DNA of 45,955 nt from Polyangiaceae bacterium (GCA_009780955.1 WQZB01000040.1:1-45955); one strand, 5' to 3'; shown: positions 17,886 to 27,571, counted from the first letter of the stretch. Notes: generated by a model not told the origin, from the sequence alone. A program made the numbers and translations.

Positions 17886-19481
17886 TCATCCGCCTTCTTG
17901 TGTGATGGCTTCGTAGGCGGGAACGGTGAGGAACTCCTCGAACCGAGGAGCAAGAGAAAGGCGCTCGAACATTGCTCGCGCCTCCTGGAATTTGCCGTTT
18001 TGGAAGCGATCGCCGACCTCGTTCGCAAGGCGATCCATTTCTTCGGCAACGGTTTTGCGGAAGCGATCGGCCGACACGACACTGCCGTCGTCGAGCGGCG
18101 CTTGATGCTTGATCCACTGCCAGACTTGTGCACGTGAGATTTCGGCCGTGGCTGCGTCTTCCATGAGATTGTAGATTGGCACGCAGCCGGTGCCGCGCAG
18201 CCACGATTCAAGGTATTGAACCCCGACACGCACGTTGTGGCGTAGGCCCGCGTCGGTGCGCGTACCGGGCGTTGGCTCGAGCAAGTTCCGTGATGTGATG
18301 TGAACGTCGTCGCGCTTCACATCGAGCTGGTTTTTCCCTTTCATGTGGGCGTCAAAAATCTCACGCGCAATGGCAACGAGCCCAGGGTGCGCGACCCATG
18401 TGCCGTCGTGGCCGTTTTTGACTTCACGAAGCTTGTCGGCGCGAACTTTGGCAAGTGCTTCGTCGTTCTTCTGCGCGTCCTCTTTAATTGGGATTTGCGC
18501 TGCCATGCCGCCCATTGCATGAACCCCGCGGCGATGGCACGTTTTGATGAGAAGCTGCACGTAGGCATTCAAAAACGCCTTGTCCATCGTGACCTGCCCG
18601 CGATCGGGCAAAATGGCTGACGCGTCGTGCGCGCGCTTCTTGATGAAGCTGAAAATGTAGTCCCAGCGGCCACAGTTCAGGCCCGCGGAGTGCTCACGCA
18701 GCTCATTCAGAATTTCGTCCATCTCGAACGCGGCAGGCAAGGTTTCGATGAGCACCGTGGCCTTGATGGTTCCGCGCGGGATGCCGAGCACGTCTTGCGC
18801 ACGCAAGAATACGTCGTTCCAAAGATGCGCCTCGAGGTGGCTTTCCATCTTTGGCAAGTAGAAAAACGGGCCAGCACCGCGTGCGATGAGCTCTCTCGCG
18901 TTGTGGAAGAAATAGAGGCCGAAATCGACGAGCGAGCCAGGTGAAATTTCGCCGTCGACGAGCACATGTTTTTCTGGCAAGTGCCAGCCGCGCGGCCGAA
19001 CGAAGAGCACCGCGGTTTTGTCGTCGAGCGAGTACTTCTTCGCGCCTTGCTCGAAGGAGATGGTGCGCCGGATCGCGTCGTAAAGGTTTTTTTGGCCGTC
19101 GACAATGTTTTGCCACGTTGGTGTCGTCGAGTCTTCGAAGTCGGCCATGAAGACATTCGCACCAGAATTGAGTGCGTTGATGATCATTTTGCGATCGACG
19201 GGCCCTGTGATTTCGACGCGGCGGTCGTGCAGAATCTCGGGCACAGGAGCGCACTTCCAATTGCCGCCACGTATGCCTGCCGTTTCTGGCAAGAAATCAG
19301 GAAGAACACCTGCGTCGAATTTCGCCTGACGACGAGCACGCCTTGCAAGAAGGCCTTGAACACGCGGCCTGAAGGTGCGTACGAGATCGGCAACGAACGC
19401 AAGAGCGGCTTCGGTCAAGATTGTGGTGTCTGCTGTTGCGGCGCTGTTAGTGGCAACTGTGAGCGTAATTCCGTGGCTCAT
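17886..19481 (-). CDS. aceB: Malate synthase A
   Basis: Condenses glyoxylate with acetyl-CoA to malate, the second glyoxylate-shunt step. About 531 aa, close to the 533 of the E. coli A isozyme. Family landmarks: ADFEDSTTPTW, VRPRGWHLPEKH, the signature EHSAGLNCGRWDYIFSFIK, and ALLDDGSVV-like residues before the C-terminal plug. The start at 19481 (MSHGITLTV) is chosen because GAGGAG lies seven bases upstream; the frame extends to 19619 but that part is intergenic in character. aceA follows. Divergent from the RamB-like regulator, with 236 bases between starts for shared control. Confidence 0.96.
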   Translation of the reverse strand: MSHGITLTVATNSAATADTTILTEAALAFVADLVRTFRPRVQGLLARRARRQAKFDAGVLPDFLPETAGIRGGNWKCAPVPEILHDRRVEITGPVDRKMIINALNSGANVFMADFEDSTTPTWQNIVDGQKNLYDAIRRTISFEQGAKKYSLDDKTAVLFVRPRGWHLPEKHVLVDGEISPGSLVDFGLYFFHNARELIARGAGPFFYLPKMESHLEAHLWNDVFLRAQDVLGIPRGTIKATVLIETLPAAFEMDEILNELREHSAGLNCGRWDYIFSFIKKRAHDASAILPDRGQVTMDKAFLNAYVQLLIKTCHRRGVHAMGGMAAQIPIKEDAQKNDEALAKVRADKLREVKNGHDGTWVAHPGLVAIAREIFDAHMKGKNQLDVKRDDVHITSRNLLEPTPGTRTDAGLRHNVRVGVQYLESWLRGTGCVPIYNLMEDAATAEISRAQVWQWIKHQAPLDDGSVVSADRFRKTVAEEMDRLANEVGDRFQNGKFQEARAMFERLSLAPRFEEFLTVPAYEAITQEGG

Positions 19482-19717
19482 CAATCTCCTCGATTGGCTT
19501 GGGCGGGCTAACGGGGCTAGGGGCTTGCAAGCTCGGAGTACTGCGAGCATGCGCTTCGGACACGCAATGAACGTGCGATGAAGCACCACCTTGCAGCAGT
19601 GCATGCCATTCGTCAACATCGTACGGAGATAGCCTTAGAAATAGGCGTTCATCATTGTCAACGCTGGTTTGTAATGTTGTAATATCCGTCAATGACAGAA
19701 TTTTTGTGAGGTAAGCC
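19482..19717. promoter_or_regulatory. Divergent control region between aceBA and the RamB-like gene
   Basis: 236 bases between opposite start codons. The part near the regulator is AT-rich relative to the window and holds near-direct repeats TTTGTAAT and GTTGTAAT around 19668-19682, and two related boxes, CATTGTCAA and CGTCAATGACA, either side. RamB-type regulators elsewhere bind AT-rich TTTGCAAA-like sites, so these are operator candidates by position only. Promoter hexamers cannot be placed with confidence. Confidence 0.4.
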
Positions 19718-21211
19718 ATGGCTATGAGTCAGGGTCGACACATCGCAACCGAAACGCCGCGGTTTGGCGCAAAAGTTCGGGCGTTGCGGCGACGCGAAAG
19801 CCTCAGTCAGGTGCAGCTCGCTGACAAGCTTGGAGTTTCACCGAGCTATCTGAATCTCATCGAGAACAACCGCAGGTCGTTGCCGGCGAACATTCTCATC
19901 CGGCTCGCGCAGCTTTTCGATGTTGACGTGCACACGTTTGCCACGGACGAAGATGCGCGGCTCGTGGCCGATCTCACCGAGGCTTTTGCCGACCCGCTGT
20001 TCGAAGAGCAAGATCTCACTTCGGTCGATGTTCGCGAAATGTCGGTGGCAAGCCCTGCAGCCGCTCGGGCCGTTCTCTCACTCTACCGTGCCTACCAGTC
20101 CGCACGTATTACCGCCGATGATTTGTCATCGCGTCTTTCAGACGGTGAAGAGCTGACCGGCGCTGAGTCGGTTTCCGAGGGGGCTGGCGCGCTTGGCCCG
20201 TCGCACCTGCCGAGCGAGGAAGTGTCAGACTTCATCCAGCGCGGCTCGAACCATTTCCCGGAGCTTGAAGCGGGTGCGGAAGATCTCGCGGCGCGCGCCA
20301 AGCTGACGAGCGAAGATCTCACCGCCGGGCTCATTCGCTATATGGAAAAATACCTTGGTGTCGAAGTGCGAATTGCCCGCTGGGAATCCGAGCGCGGCGT
20401 TCTTCGACGCTTCGATCCAGACAAGAAAATTCTCGTGCTCTCGGAGCTTTTGCCCACGCGCAGTCGGACGTTCCAGCTTGCCCACCAGATTGGTGTTCTG
20501 ACGCTCGGCCCTGCAATCGATCGCTTGGCACTCGACCCTCGGCTTACAAGCGACGAATCGCGGGCGCTCGCGAAGATCTCTCTGGCGAATTATTTCGCCG
20601 GTTGCGTCATGATGCCGTACGCGCGTTTTACGGTAGCGGCAAAAGAAGAACGTTACGATATTGACGTGCTTGGGCGCCGCTTCAAAGTGGGCTTCGAGCA
20701 GGTTTGCCATCGCCTGACAACGCTACGCCGGCCCGGCGCCGAAGGCGTGCCATTTCATATGATTCGCATCGACGTGGCGGGCAACATATCGAAGCGCTTC
20801 AGCGCCTCGGGTATTCGGTTCGCGCGCTTCAGCGGTGTTTGCCCGCGATGGAACATTTTTAGTGCGTTTCTCACGCCGGGCATGATTCGCATTCAGGTAT
20901 CGCGCATGCCCGACGGCATCATGTATTTCTGCATTGCGCGTGCAATTCAGAAAGACGCCGGTGGCTATCACGCGCAGCACTTGGTGCAGGCGATCGGTCT
21001 CGGCTGCCAAGTCGAGCACGCGCGTGAGCTCGTTTACTCTGACGGCATCGACCTCGAAAACCCCGACACGTGCACGACCGTTGGCGTGACGTGTCGTCTC
21101 TGCGAACGCACCGATTGCGAGCAGCGGGCGCTGCCGTCCATAAAAGTGCCACTTCGTGTCGACCAGAACCTTCGCGGCATGTCGATCTACGCACCCGTTG
21201 TGGGCAAGTAA
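19718..21211 (+). CDS. RamB-like XRE regulator with IrrE-like and DUF2083 domains
   Basis: 497 aa. N-terminal XRE helix-turn-helix at ~15-70 (VRALRRRESLSQVQLADKLGVSPSYLNLIENNRR). The middle (~185-300) is the IrrE-like region of this family, with FQLAHQIGVL in place of an HExxH metalloprotease motif, so proteolysis is unlikely. The C-terminal part is DUF2083-like, with cysteines in SGVCPRWNIF and GVTCRLCERTDCEQRALPS. In Corynebacterium RamB controls aceA and aceB, and members of this group respond to short-chain acyl-CoA. Its divergence from aceBA here supports the same job, by inference. The start has GAGGTAAG upstream. It converges on the beta-propeller lipoprotein. Confidence 0.9.
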   Translation: MAMSQGRHIATETPRFGAKVRALRRRESLSQVQLADKLGVSPSYLNLIENNRRSLPANILIRLAQLFDVDVHTFATDEDARLVADLTEAFADPLFEEQDLTSVDVREMSVASPAAARAVLSLYRAYQSARITADDLSSRLSDGEELTGAESVSEGAGALGPSHLPSEEVSDFIQRGSNHFPELEAGAEDLAARAKLTSEDLTAGLIRYMEKYLGVEVRIARWESERGVLRRFDPDKKILVLSELLPTRSRTFQLAHQIGVLTLGPAIDRLALDPRLTSDESRALAKISLANYFAGCVMMPYARFTVAAKEERYDIDVLGRRFKVGFEQVCHRLTTLRRPGAEGVPFHMIRIDVAGNISKRFSASGIRFARFSGVCPRWNIFSAFLTPGMIRIQVSRMPDGIMYFCIARAIQKDAGGYHAQHLVQAIGLGCQVEHARELVYSDGIDLENPDTCTTVGVTCRLCERTDCEQRALPSIKVPLRVDQNLRGMSIYAPVVGK

Positions 21212-21212
21212 G

Positions 21213-21228
21213 CGACCGGCTCCGGTCG
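21213..21228. terminator. Compact hairpin between convergent genes
   Basis: CGACCGGCTCCGGTCG is a perfect palindromic stem with almost no loop, sitting in the 34 bases between the stops of the RamB-like gene and the beta-propeller lipoprotein. No U-tract follows on either strand, so intrinsic termination is only a guess. Confidence 0.4.
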
Positions 21229-21245
21229 ACAAAGTGGCTTGTGCG

Positions 21246-23042
21246 TTACTGGTTGTTGATGTTGTTGGGGCCCTTTGGCAACACCTTGCTGGCCGTCAGC
21301 ACGACGTTTCCGATTTGTCTGTAGTTTAGCAAATTCGTGTTTGGCGTCTGAACGGCGTAGCCCGCAAATGTGACGCTCAGATGCGTGGGGTCGATTTGGA
21401 CGGCCGAGGGGGCATACACGCGCTGTGCAAACCAATCCTGCGTGGGGATCAGCGGCTTGTTGGCCGGAATCGTCACGCTAGTGCCATCTAGCTGATTCTT
21501 CGTCGTGATGGAGTTGATAGAGGCAATGGGACTGTTGATATCGTGGTAGACGGTCCAGTTTTTTAGGTCGGTGGACTCTGCATAGCCAATGTAGTGAAAG
21601 GCATCGGAATCGCCGTCCAGGCAATTTCCGCCGGAAAAGAGGAGTCCCCACAGGCTGCCATCGCCGTTGATGTCGATGAGCGTGCCGCGTGGGCTGATCC
21701 AGCGCGTGCCGTTGTAGTCTACGGTGGTTGGATCGTTCAGGCCCGTGACAATGCCTTGGTCGGTGAAGTGAACGCCGTCGGTGGTCGTGGCAAGCCGCAC
21801 ATTCGAAATGTCGTGATTCGTCTTGCCGCTGAATGGCGCTGCCTTGCACTGGTTGGCCGCAGGCATTGCCGTTGTGCCGGTGTCGTCACCGTTCAGGATT
21901 TTCTCTACGTACAGGATGGTGGTGGGCTTCAGTGGATCGGTATTCGGAACGACAGCCATGATGCCATCCGGGTGGAGCAGGCCGGTCGTTTGCTGAACGA
22001 TGAGAGGATTCGGTGAGGTTGCAGCACCCGTCAACGCGTCATTAATCGAAGCGATGTTCGTCGGCGTTTTGTTCGTATTCCAGATCGGGAATTTATTCGA
22101 GGAGTAGGGCAGCGAAATTACGTACAAAGGATCGGAATCGATATGGCCATCGGCGCGGTTGAGCATATACAGCATCTGGCCATCCGCGGTGCTTGTTCCA
22201 GGCAATTGGATGATCGCCGCGTGGCCCCAACCATTGTCAGCGCTCTTGCCCGAATTGGTGCCTGTGACGGTCGATGGGCACACGCTGTCGCCGGGATAAA
22301 GATCGAATACGGTTTGCATGAAGTACCAGGTTTTTCCGTTGTCGTCGGACTCGGCGGCCACCAGTGCTTCGTCGATATCCTTCGGGCGCCAGTCGAACAG
22401 GCCGATGAGCGGCGTTGCTGTGCCCGTACCGGTATTGGAGCTCGGCGTATTGAGGCTCGTATAAACAAGCGGGAAATAGAACGGCGCCATGGGGACCATG
22501 GGGTCCTCGGGTGGTGCCACGAACTTGGAAGTCGTCGAGTAATCGACGCGCGTTGGCGAGGCACCCGAATAGTCACAAAGACCATAAGCCGGATCGGGCA
22601 CATTGCCTGTGGATAGGAAAGGATTCGCGGTGTTCTGCGTGTTCTTCGGATCTTGCGCAAGATACGTCAAGGTGAATGGCGTACCGCCCGCGCCGGCGCC
22701 AATGGCCGTTCCCACGTTGATCTGCGCGGGTTGAGCCGTCACATCGGGGTCGAGCGACCACGTTAGGCTTGCCGGAACTGGGGGAGTGCTGGAATCGACA
22801 CTACCATCTGGGGAAGATGCATCTGGATTCGATGCGTCACTTTCTTCTTGGGAAGACGCATCGCTTTCTTGTTTTTGGGAAGACGCATCATCACCCGACG
22901 GCGTTGTATTGGATGTCGAGTTATCAGGTGTCGCCAATGGATTTACGTCACCGTCGCTACCGCATGCAGCGAATGCCGCGAGTGTGACGGTGACGCCGCC
23001 AAGCAGAATGGCTTTGTATTTGAATTGATTGGATAATTTCAT
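21246..23042 (-). CDS. Large surface lipoprotein with beta-propeller-like domain
   Basis: About 598 aa. The start at 23042 (MKLSNQFKYK) has GGAGGG upstream; the longer frame to 23306 is not supported. Signal peptide with lipobox FAAC, then a Ser/Asp-rich linker (~25-80) with repeats such as DASSQ and DASNPD. The remainder is beta-rich, with Asp-box-like ESDDNGKTWYFMQ, TTDGVHFTDQG, WISPRGTLIDINGDGSLWGL and AESTDLKNWTVYH, a pattern of sialidase/GH43-like five- or six-bladed propellers. No catalytic residues can be named safely. A surface polysaccharide-binding or hydrolysing role is plausible. Monocistronic, convergent with the RamB-like gene. Confidence 0.8.
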   Translation of the reverse strand: MKLSNQFKYKAILLGGVTVTLAAFAACGSDGDVNPLATPDNSTSNTTPSGDDASSQKQESDASSQEESDASNPDASSPDGSVDSSTPPVPASLTWSLDPDVTAQPAQINVGTAIGAGAGGTPFTLTYLAQDPKNTQNTANPFLSTGNVPDPAYGLCDYSGASPTRVDYSTTSKFVAPPEDPMVPMAPFYFPLVYTSLNTPSSNTGTGTATPLIGLFDWRPKDIDEALVAAESDDNGKTWYFMQTVFDLYPGDSVCPSTVTGTNSGKSADNGWGHAAIIQLPGTSTADGQMLYMLNRADGHIDSDPLYVISLPYSSNKFPIWNTNKTPTNIASINDALTGAATSPNPLIVQQTTGLLHPDGIMAVVPNTDPLKPTTILYVEKILNGDDTGTTAMPAANQCKAAPFSGKTNHDISNVRLATTTDGVHFTDQGIVTGLNDPTTVDYNGTRWISPRGTLIDINGDGSLWGLLFSGGNCLDGDSDAFHYIGYAESTDLKNWTVYHDINSPIASINSITTKNQLDGTSVTIPANKPLIPTQDWFAQRVYAPSAVQIDPTHLSVTFAGYAVQTPNTNLLNYRQIGNVVLTASKVLPKGPNNINNQ

Positions 23043-23330
23043 GGGGACCCTCCAATTGATGGATCGAACGACTGGTTGTTGCTGTTCGCCCGCACGTATA
23101 GAAGGCAAATGTGAATGAACCGTGACGAGTACGTAGAAAACGCATGGCTTCGGCTGCCAGCGGCAGTTCCGATCCTCAAGCGGAAGAGGTTCGCAACAAT
23201 GCGCAAAAAAAAACGCGACGAGTGGCCGGCAGCATTGCCCGGCTAGACCGTGCGACCACGCATCGCGGCTGTTCTGCAATTTTACAATTGCCTGTTTTTC
23301 TTGCACCGAGGTGGGAGAACCCTCGATGAT
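23043..23330. other. Divergent intergenic region without a gene
   Basis: 288 bases between the lipoprotein and FHA gene starts. They contain an A9 tract near 23206-23214, two CCGGC-rich boxes (GTGGCCGGCAG, GCCCGGCTAGACC), and no open frame with a ribosome site. GGCTAGACCGTGCGACC at 23240-23256 vaguely recalls the TAGACCGC end of the palindromic element, but too weakly to call. Confidence 0.4.
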
Positions 23331-24773
23331 ATGCGCTTGATGTCTTCACGTGGCTCTGCGGCCAAAGTTGCGCGCTGGCTTGTTTCACGGCAAGAGCGCG
23401 ATGAGGCGGTCTCGCTCCTTTGCGCATGGGCGGCCAATGGCCCGAACGACCAAGAAGGGCAAGAGCTACTTGCTGAGGCGTTTCGTCTCGACGCAGGGTC
23501 ACAGCTGGCGCAGCTCGCATTCGAGCGTATGGAGGGGATCAGCGCAAAAGACCACGGACCGCTCGACGAAGCGATAGCCAAGTACACCCCCGAAATCGTC
23601 GCGAGCCTCGAAAGCCGAATTGCCGCCCCGAATTTTTTTAGGGCGCAAGTTGGCTTCAACAACAATGTCAAATATCGAGGCGCCGTATTTCACATCCAAA
23701 CGGAAGATTCGGGCCTCGACCGACCTCACATCATTACCCAGTTATTTGCCGACGGCGGACGCATCGTCAAAGCTCATAAGCGTTTGTACGCAAGCGAGGT
23801 GCGTCGGCCCGATATCGCCATGTTCGTCCGCGCCCTGATGAAGGGGCAGCACATGGAAATGGCAATCATGCTACGCGAAGGGCGCTTTGACGAGGTCATT
23901 GCCGGGCGCGCCATCGGCGGCATTGAAACGCTCGAGGGGCCGCCACGCATCGAGCTGCAAAAGCTTGCAACGAAGAAAGAGACGCGTGTCGAGGCCGACC
24001 TCGCAGCACGCGTGTCGAGCCTGCCGCCTCTGCATGTGGAGCACGCAGCCGCGCACGACTCTGCTGCAACCAGGTTGGAGCCAAGCCCGGCGTCGCGGCC
24101 TCCGCCTGCCAGCGTACCTGAATCAAAGGTGGGCACGGCCTACTTCCGCCTTGGCGTGCGGCGAAGCCTCATGGGCGGTCCCGCGTACTACGAGCCAAAG
24201 GGAGACCGTGCCATCCTTGGCACCGACGGCGCCATTGCCCTGGTCGGCGAGAAATTCTGTCACTCACGCGAAGCGGAAATCCGCGCGGAAAGCGGGCGCA
24301 TTTGGCTGAGCGATCTCGAGCAAGGTAACGGCGTATTTTTGCGCATCCGCCAGCCCGTCGAGCTTGAGATCGGCGACGAATTCATCGTCGGCGATCAGCT
24401 TCTCGTGGTGGAGCGAAATCCTGAATCAAACGACGGCCCTGGCTCAGGGCCGACGTATTTCTACTCGTCGCCGAAGTGGACATCGTCGTTCCGCATCGTG
24501 CAATTGTTCGAGGGCGGTGCCAAAGGTGCGTGCGTTGTCGCGCGCGGCAACACAATGCAAATCGGATCGGCGATTGGCGACTTTGTCTTCACCGCCGATC
24601 CGCTCGTTGATGATCAGCATTGCCTTGTCGAAGAGCAAGCGGGTTCGATTCTCTTGTCGGATCTTGGCTCGCGCACAGGCGTATTCGTGCGCATCAAAGG
24701 CGAACAAGAACTCGTCAACGGCGACGAAATCATCGTTGGCCGAACGCGCTTGTCCCTAGAAATTCTCGCCTGA
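23331..24773 (+). CDS. Double-FHA protein with an HIQTEDSG-type N-terminal domain
   Basis: About 480 aa. Residues ~1-80 are helical (VARWLVSRQERDEAVSLLCAWAANGP), TPR-like. Residues ~105-190 contain YRGAVFHIQTEDSGLDRPHIITQLFADGGRIVKAHKRLY, a compact domain I associate with delta-proteobacterial FHA and type IV pilus-related proteins but cannot name. After a Pro/Ala linker come two FHA-like domains: ~290-380 (LGTDGAI, SREAEIR, DLEQGNGVFLRI) and ~395-478 (IGSAIGDF, DDQHCLV, DLGSRTGVFVRI). Both are weakened at the conserved Arg/Ser positions, so phosphothreonine binding may be lost. Start ATG 23331; 23340 is also possible. It ends six bases before the palindromic element. Confidence 0.82.
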   Translation: MRLMSSRGSAAKVARWLVSRQERDEAVSLLCAWAANGPNDQEGQELLAEAFRLDAGSQLAQLAFERMEGISAKDHGPLDEAIAKYTPEIVASLESRIAAPNFFRAQVGFNNNVKYRGAVFHIQTEDSGLDRPHIITQLFADGGRIVKAHKRLYASEVRRPDIAMFVRALMKGQHMEMAIMLREGRFDEVIAGRAIGGIETLEGPPRIELQKLATKKETRVEADLAARVSSLPPLHVEHAAAHDSAATRLEPSPASRPPPASVPESKVGTAYFRLGVRRSLMGGPAYYEPKGDRAILGTDGAIALVGEKFCHSREAEIRAESGRIWLSDLEQGNGVFLRIRQPVELEIGDEFIVGDQLLVVERNPESNDGPGSGPTYFYSSPKWTSSFRIVQLFEGGAKGACVVARGNTMQIGSAIGDFVFTADPLVDDQHCLVEEQAGSILLSDLGSRTGVFVRIKGEQELVNGDEIIVGRTRLSLEILA

Positions 24774-24778
24774 TTCTC

Positions 24779-24904
24779 TAGACCGCTTTCGATTTGGCGC
24801 GAGGTCGAGGCGGGGCCGAGGAGCGGACCGGAACAGCCTCCTTGCGCTTTGAGGACCGCACCGCAGGCCCCAACGAAGAGATCGCGCCAAAGCGAAGCGG
24901 TCTA
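24779..24904. repeat. GACCGCTTTC palindromic element, copy 2
   Basis: 126 bases from TAGACCGCTTTCGATTTGGC to GCGCCAAAGCGAAGCGGTCTA. The central part GAGGAGCGGACCGGAACAGC and TTGAGGACCGCACCGCAG is shared with copy 3. The right-edge CTA (24902-24904) is, on the minus strand, the TAG stop of the SDR gene, and the left edge also begins with TAG. It fills the whole gap between the convergent FHA and SDR genes. Confidence 0.9.
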
Positions 24905-25663
24905 CTTCGTGATGATTCTGCCCATCACTAGGCGGGCCGCCTCCGGAAACGCGCCGTTGAGCCGGGCAAGGATATTGAAATCGAGCTGCGGGAAGTAGTG
25001 CAAACCCGTGCCGTGCGTGGCTTTCCACACGGTTTCGGCGACGTCTTCGGCCTTGAGCTTCACGCCAAGATGGCTGAGCGAGCGAGCGCGATGCACTTGC
25101 GATTGGACCATGTGTGTGTCGACGTAGCTTGGCATCACGTCGACGACGCGAACGCCCTTGCTACGGAATTCGATGTCGAGTGCTTCCGTGATTGCGCGCA
25201 CCGCGAATTTCGAGGCAGAGTAGAGGGCCTGCTCGGGCTGGCCGTAGATCGCCGCAGCACTCGACATGTTCACGACCGTGCCGTGGCCTTTCTCGAGAAG
25301 TGGCAAGCACGTTCGGATGCCAAGGACGGTGCCCATGACATTGATGTCGAGCTGCTTTTGGCATTCGGCGGGCGGCACGTCTTCGAAACGACCCATGCGC
25401 ATGATTCCGGCGCAATTGAACAGGACGCCGAGCGCGCCGCCGGAGACCTTTGAGAAGTCGTCTACCGCGGCTTTCCACGACTCTTCTTGCGTAACATCGA
25501 TGCGCCCGTGGTGGGCGCCATGACCAATCTGCTCGGCGACACGGCGTGCACCGTCGATGTCGATGTCGTAGCACCCAACGGTGAAGTTATGCTTCGCAAA
25601 CAGAAATGCCGTGGCTTTGCCAATTCCGCTTGCTGCACCGGTAATGAAGATCGTCTTGTCCAT
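24902..25663 (-). CDS. Short-chain dehydrogenase/reductase
   Basis: Classical SDR of 253 aa. Nucleotide loop TGAASGIGKATA near the N-terminus, with an acidic CYDIDIDGA strand end that favours NAD(H). The catalytic Ser is in NMSSAAAIYG, and Tyr/Lys in YSASK. NVMGTVLG is the expected Asn helix. The C-terminal part (GLHYFPQLDFNILARLNGAFPEAARLVMGRII) resembles SDRs acting on lipids or long-chain substrates, but the substrate is not determined. Its TAG stop is the outer triplet of the adjacent palindromic element. It is downstream of pgi on the same strand, separated by 150 bases. Confidence 0.92.
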   Translation of the reverse strand: MDKTIFITGAASGIGKATAFLFAKHNFTVGCYDIDIDGARRVAEQIGHGAHHGRIDVTQEESWKAAVDDFSKVSGGALGVLFNCAGIMRMGRFEDVPPAECQKQLDINVMGTVLGIRTCLPLLEKGHGTVVNMSSAAAIYGQPEQALYSASKFAVRAITEALDIEFRSKGVRVVDVMPSYVDTHMVQSQVHRARSLSHLGVKLKAEDVAETVWKATHGTGLHYFPQLDFNILARLNGAFPEAARLVMGRIITK

Positions 25664-25813
25664 AGCCGCTGACCCTAGTGCCGCCCGCCAAAAAAGTTCA
25701 ACGGGATTTATTTAAATGACGCGGTGAGACGTGATTGAGTCGCCGTCGGAGGATGCTACGGTCAGGTTGTACTCTCAAATGTGGTACAGTCTGCTTTCGA
25801 TTTGGCGCGGTCT
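25664..25813. repeat. Intergenic region with a half palindromic element (25790-25810)
   Basis: Between the SDR start and the pgi stop. TCTGCTTTCGATTTGGCGCG at 25790-25809 matches the left arm of the GACCGCTTTC element, and GGTCTCTAG runs directly into the pgi stop (CTA at 25814-25816). Only one arm is present. AAATGTGGTACAGTC and TTTATTTAAATGACG nearby may hold the SDR promoter. Confidence 0.65.
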
Positions 25814-27505
25814 CTAGGTTGGGGGAGTGGCGCGGCCACTCTTGGCTAGTTTGGCGCGGTTGATGAGCCCGTTGGTCGAGGCATCGTGGCCCGTTACGGC
25901 GCCGGGCGACTGGAGCTCCGGAAGAATCTTGCTTGCGAGTTGTTTGCCGAGCTCCACTCCCCACTGGTCAAAGCTGTTGATGTTCCAGACAATGCCCTGA
26001 ACGAAGATCTTGTGCTCGTACATGGCGATGAGCGAGCCCAGCGTGATCGGCGTGATCTTGTCGATGAGAATGGACGTGGTCGGGCGGTTGCCCGGAAATG
26101 TTTTGTGGGAAGCGAGCTCGGCGATGCGTTCGGGCGCGAGCCCTTGCGACGGCGAGCGCGCTTCAAGCTCTGCGCGCGCTTCAGGGAACGTTTTGCCAAG
26201 CATGAGCGCCTCGGTTTGCGCGAAGAAATTGGCGAGCAGAATGTCGTGGTGATCTCCAATTGGGTTGTGTGAAAAAATGGGCGCGATGAAATCGCACGGA
26301 ATGAGCCGCGTGCCCTGGTGAATCAGCTGGTAGAAAGCATGTTGCCCGTTCGTGCCAGGCTCGCCCCAAAGAACGGGGCCGGTCGTGTAATTGGTAATGG
26401 CGTTGCCTGAACGATCCACGCGCTTGCCGTTCGACTCCATATCGCCTTGCTGGAAGTAGGCAGCAAAGCGATGCATGTATTGATCGTACGGCAAGATCGC
26501 GTGCGTTTCCGCGCCGAAAAAGTTCGCATACCAAATGCCGTGCATGGCGAGGATGACAGGCAAATTCTCTTCGAGTGGAGCCGTGCGAAAGTGCTCATCC
26601 ATCATGAACGCGCCCGTGAGCAATTGCTCGAAGGCATCCATCCCGATGACGCACGCAATGCTTAGCCCAATCGCGCTCCAGAGCGAGTAGCGACCACCCA
26701 CCCAGTCCCAAAACTCGAACATGTTTGCCGTGTCGATGCCGAATGCAGCGACCTCTTTCGCATTCGTGGAAAGTGCAACGAAGTGCTTGGCTACGGCGCT
26801 CTCATTGAAGCCGGGCTGCGCTACGACATGGCTGCGTGCGGTTTTCGCGTTGGTAAGAGTCTCTTGCGTTGTAAATGTTTTCGACGCAACGATAAAAATC
26901 GTTCGCTCAGGGTCGATGCGTTTGAGCGTTTCCGCGATGTGTGTGCCGTCCACGTTCGAGACGAAGTGCACGCGCATGCCGTCTTTCCAATAGGGCCGTA
27001 GCGCTTCGGTAACCATGACTGGGCCGAGATCCGAGCCGCCAATGCCAAGGTTGACGACGTCGGTGATTGTTTTTCCCGTGTGACCCTTCCACATGCCTGT
27101 GCGAACGCGCTCGGTGAAGTCGCGCATCTTCGCCAGAACGGCGTTCACCTCGGGCATGACGTCTTTGCCGTTGACAACGATGGGGCGATTCGATCGATTG
27201 CGCAGAGCCACGTGCAGCACGGCGCGGCGTTCGGTGCTGTTGATGGTGGCGCCCGAAAACATTTGCTCGCGCCATTGTTCGATCTTTGCCTGCCGTGCAA
27301 GATCGAAGAGCAACCGAAGGGTAACGTCATTTGTGCGATGCTTGGAATAGTCGACGAAAATCCCGCACGCCTCGCGAGACATGCGCGAAAAACGGGACGC
27401 GTGCGCGTCGTCGTTGCGGAACAAATCGCGCATCTGCACATCCATCATCTCTTCTTTGTGGCGGGCGAGCGCTTGCCAAGCGGGCGAGGTAGTGAGGGTT
27501 GACAT
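25814..27505 (-). CDS. pgi: Glucose-6-phosphate isomerase
   Basis: Interconverts glucose-6-phosphate and fructose-6-phosphate. About 563 aa, near the ~550 of the long bacterial form. [18 protein letters not shown], the signature [31 protein letters not shown], and the C-terminal QWGVELGK with its catalytic lysine are all present. The start at 27505 ([10 protein letters not shown]) has a GCGAGG box upstream; a frame extending to 27877 overlaps the permease gene and is discarded. Divergent from the permease with 66 bases between starts. Its stop touches a half palindromic element. Confidence 0.97.
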   Translation of the reverse strand: MSTLTTSPAWQALARHKEEMMDVQMRDLFRNDDAHASRFSRMSREACGIFVDYSKHRTNDVTLRLLFDLARQAKIEQWREQMFSGATINSTERRAVLHVALRNRSNRPIVVNGKDVMPEVNAVLAKMRDFTERVRTGMWKGHTGKTITDVVNLGIGGSDLGPVMVTEALRPYWKDGMRVHFVSNVDGTHIAETLKRIDPERTIFIVASKTFTTQETLTNAKTARSHVVAQPGFNESAVAKHFVALSTNAKEVAAFGIDTANMFEFWDWVGGRYSLWSAIGLSIACVIGMDAFEQLLTGAFMMDEHFRTAPLEENLPVILAMHGIWYANFFGAETHAILPYDQYMHRFAAYFQQGDMESNGKRVDRSGNAITNYTTGPVLWGEPGTNGQHAFYQLIHQGTRLIPCDFIAPIFSHNPIGDHHDILLANFFAQTEALMLGKTFPEARAELEARSPSQGLAPERIAELASHKTFPGNRPTTSILIDKITPITLGSLIAMYEHKIFVQGIVWNINSFDQWGVELGKQLASKILPELQSPGAVTGHDASTNGLINRAKLAKSGRATPPT

Positions 27506-27571
27506 GCCTCGCAGAATAAGCGCGCCACACGCAATCGCGTCATGAATTATCCGGGGTAACGAAAGAACGAC

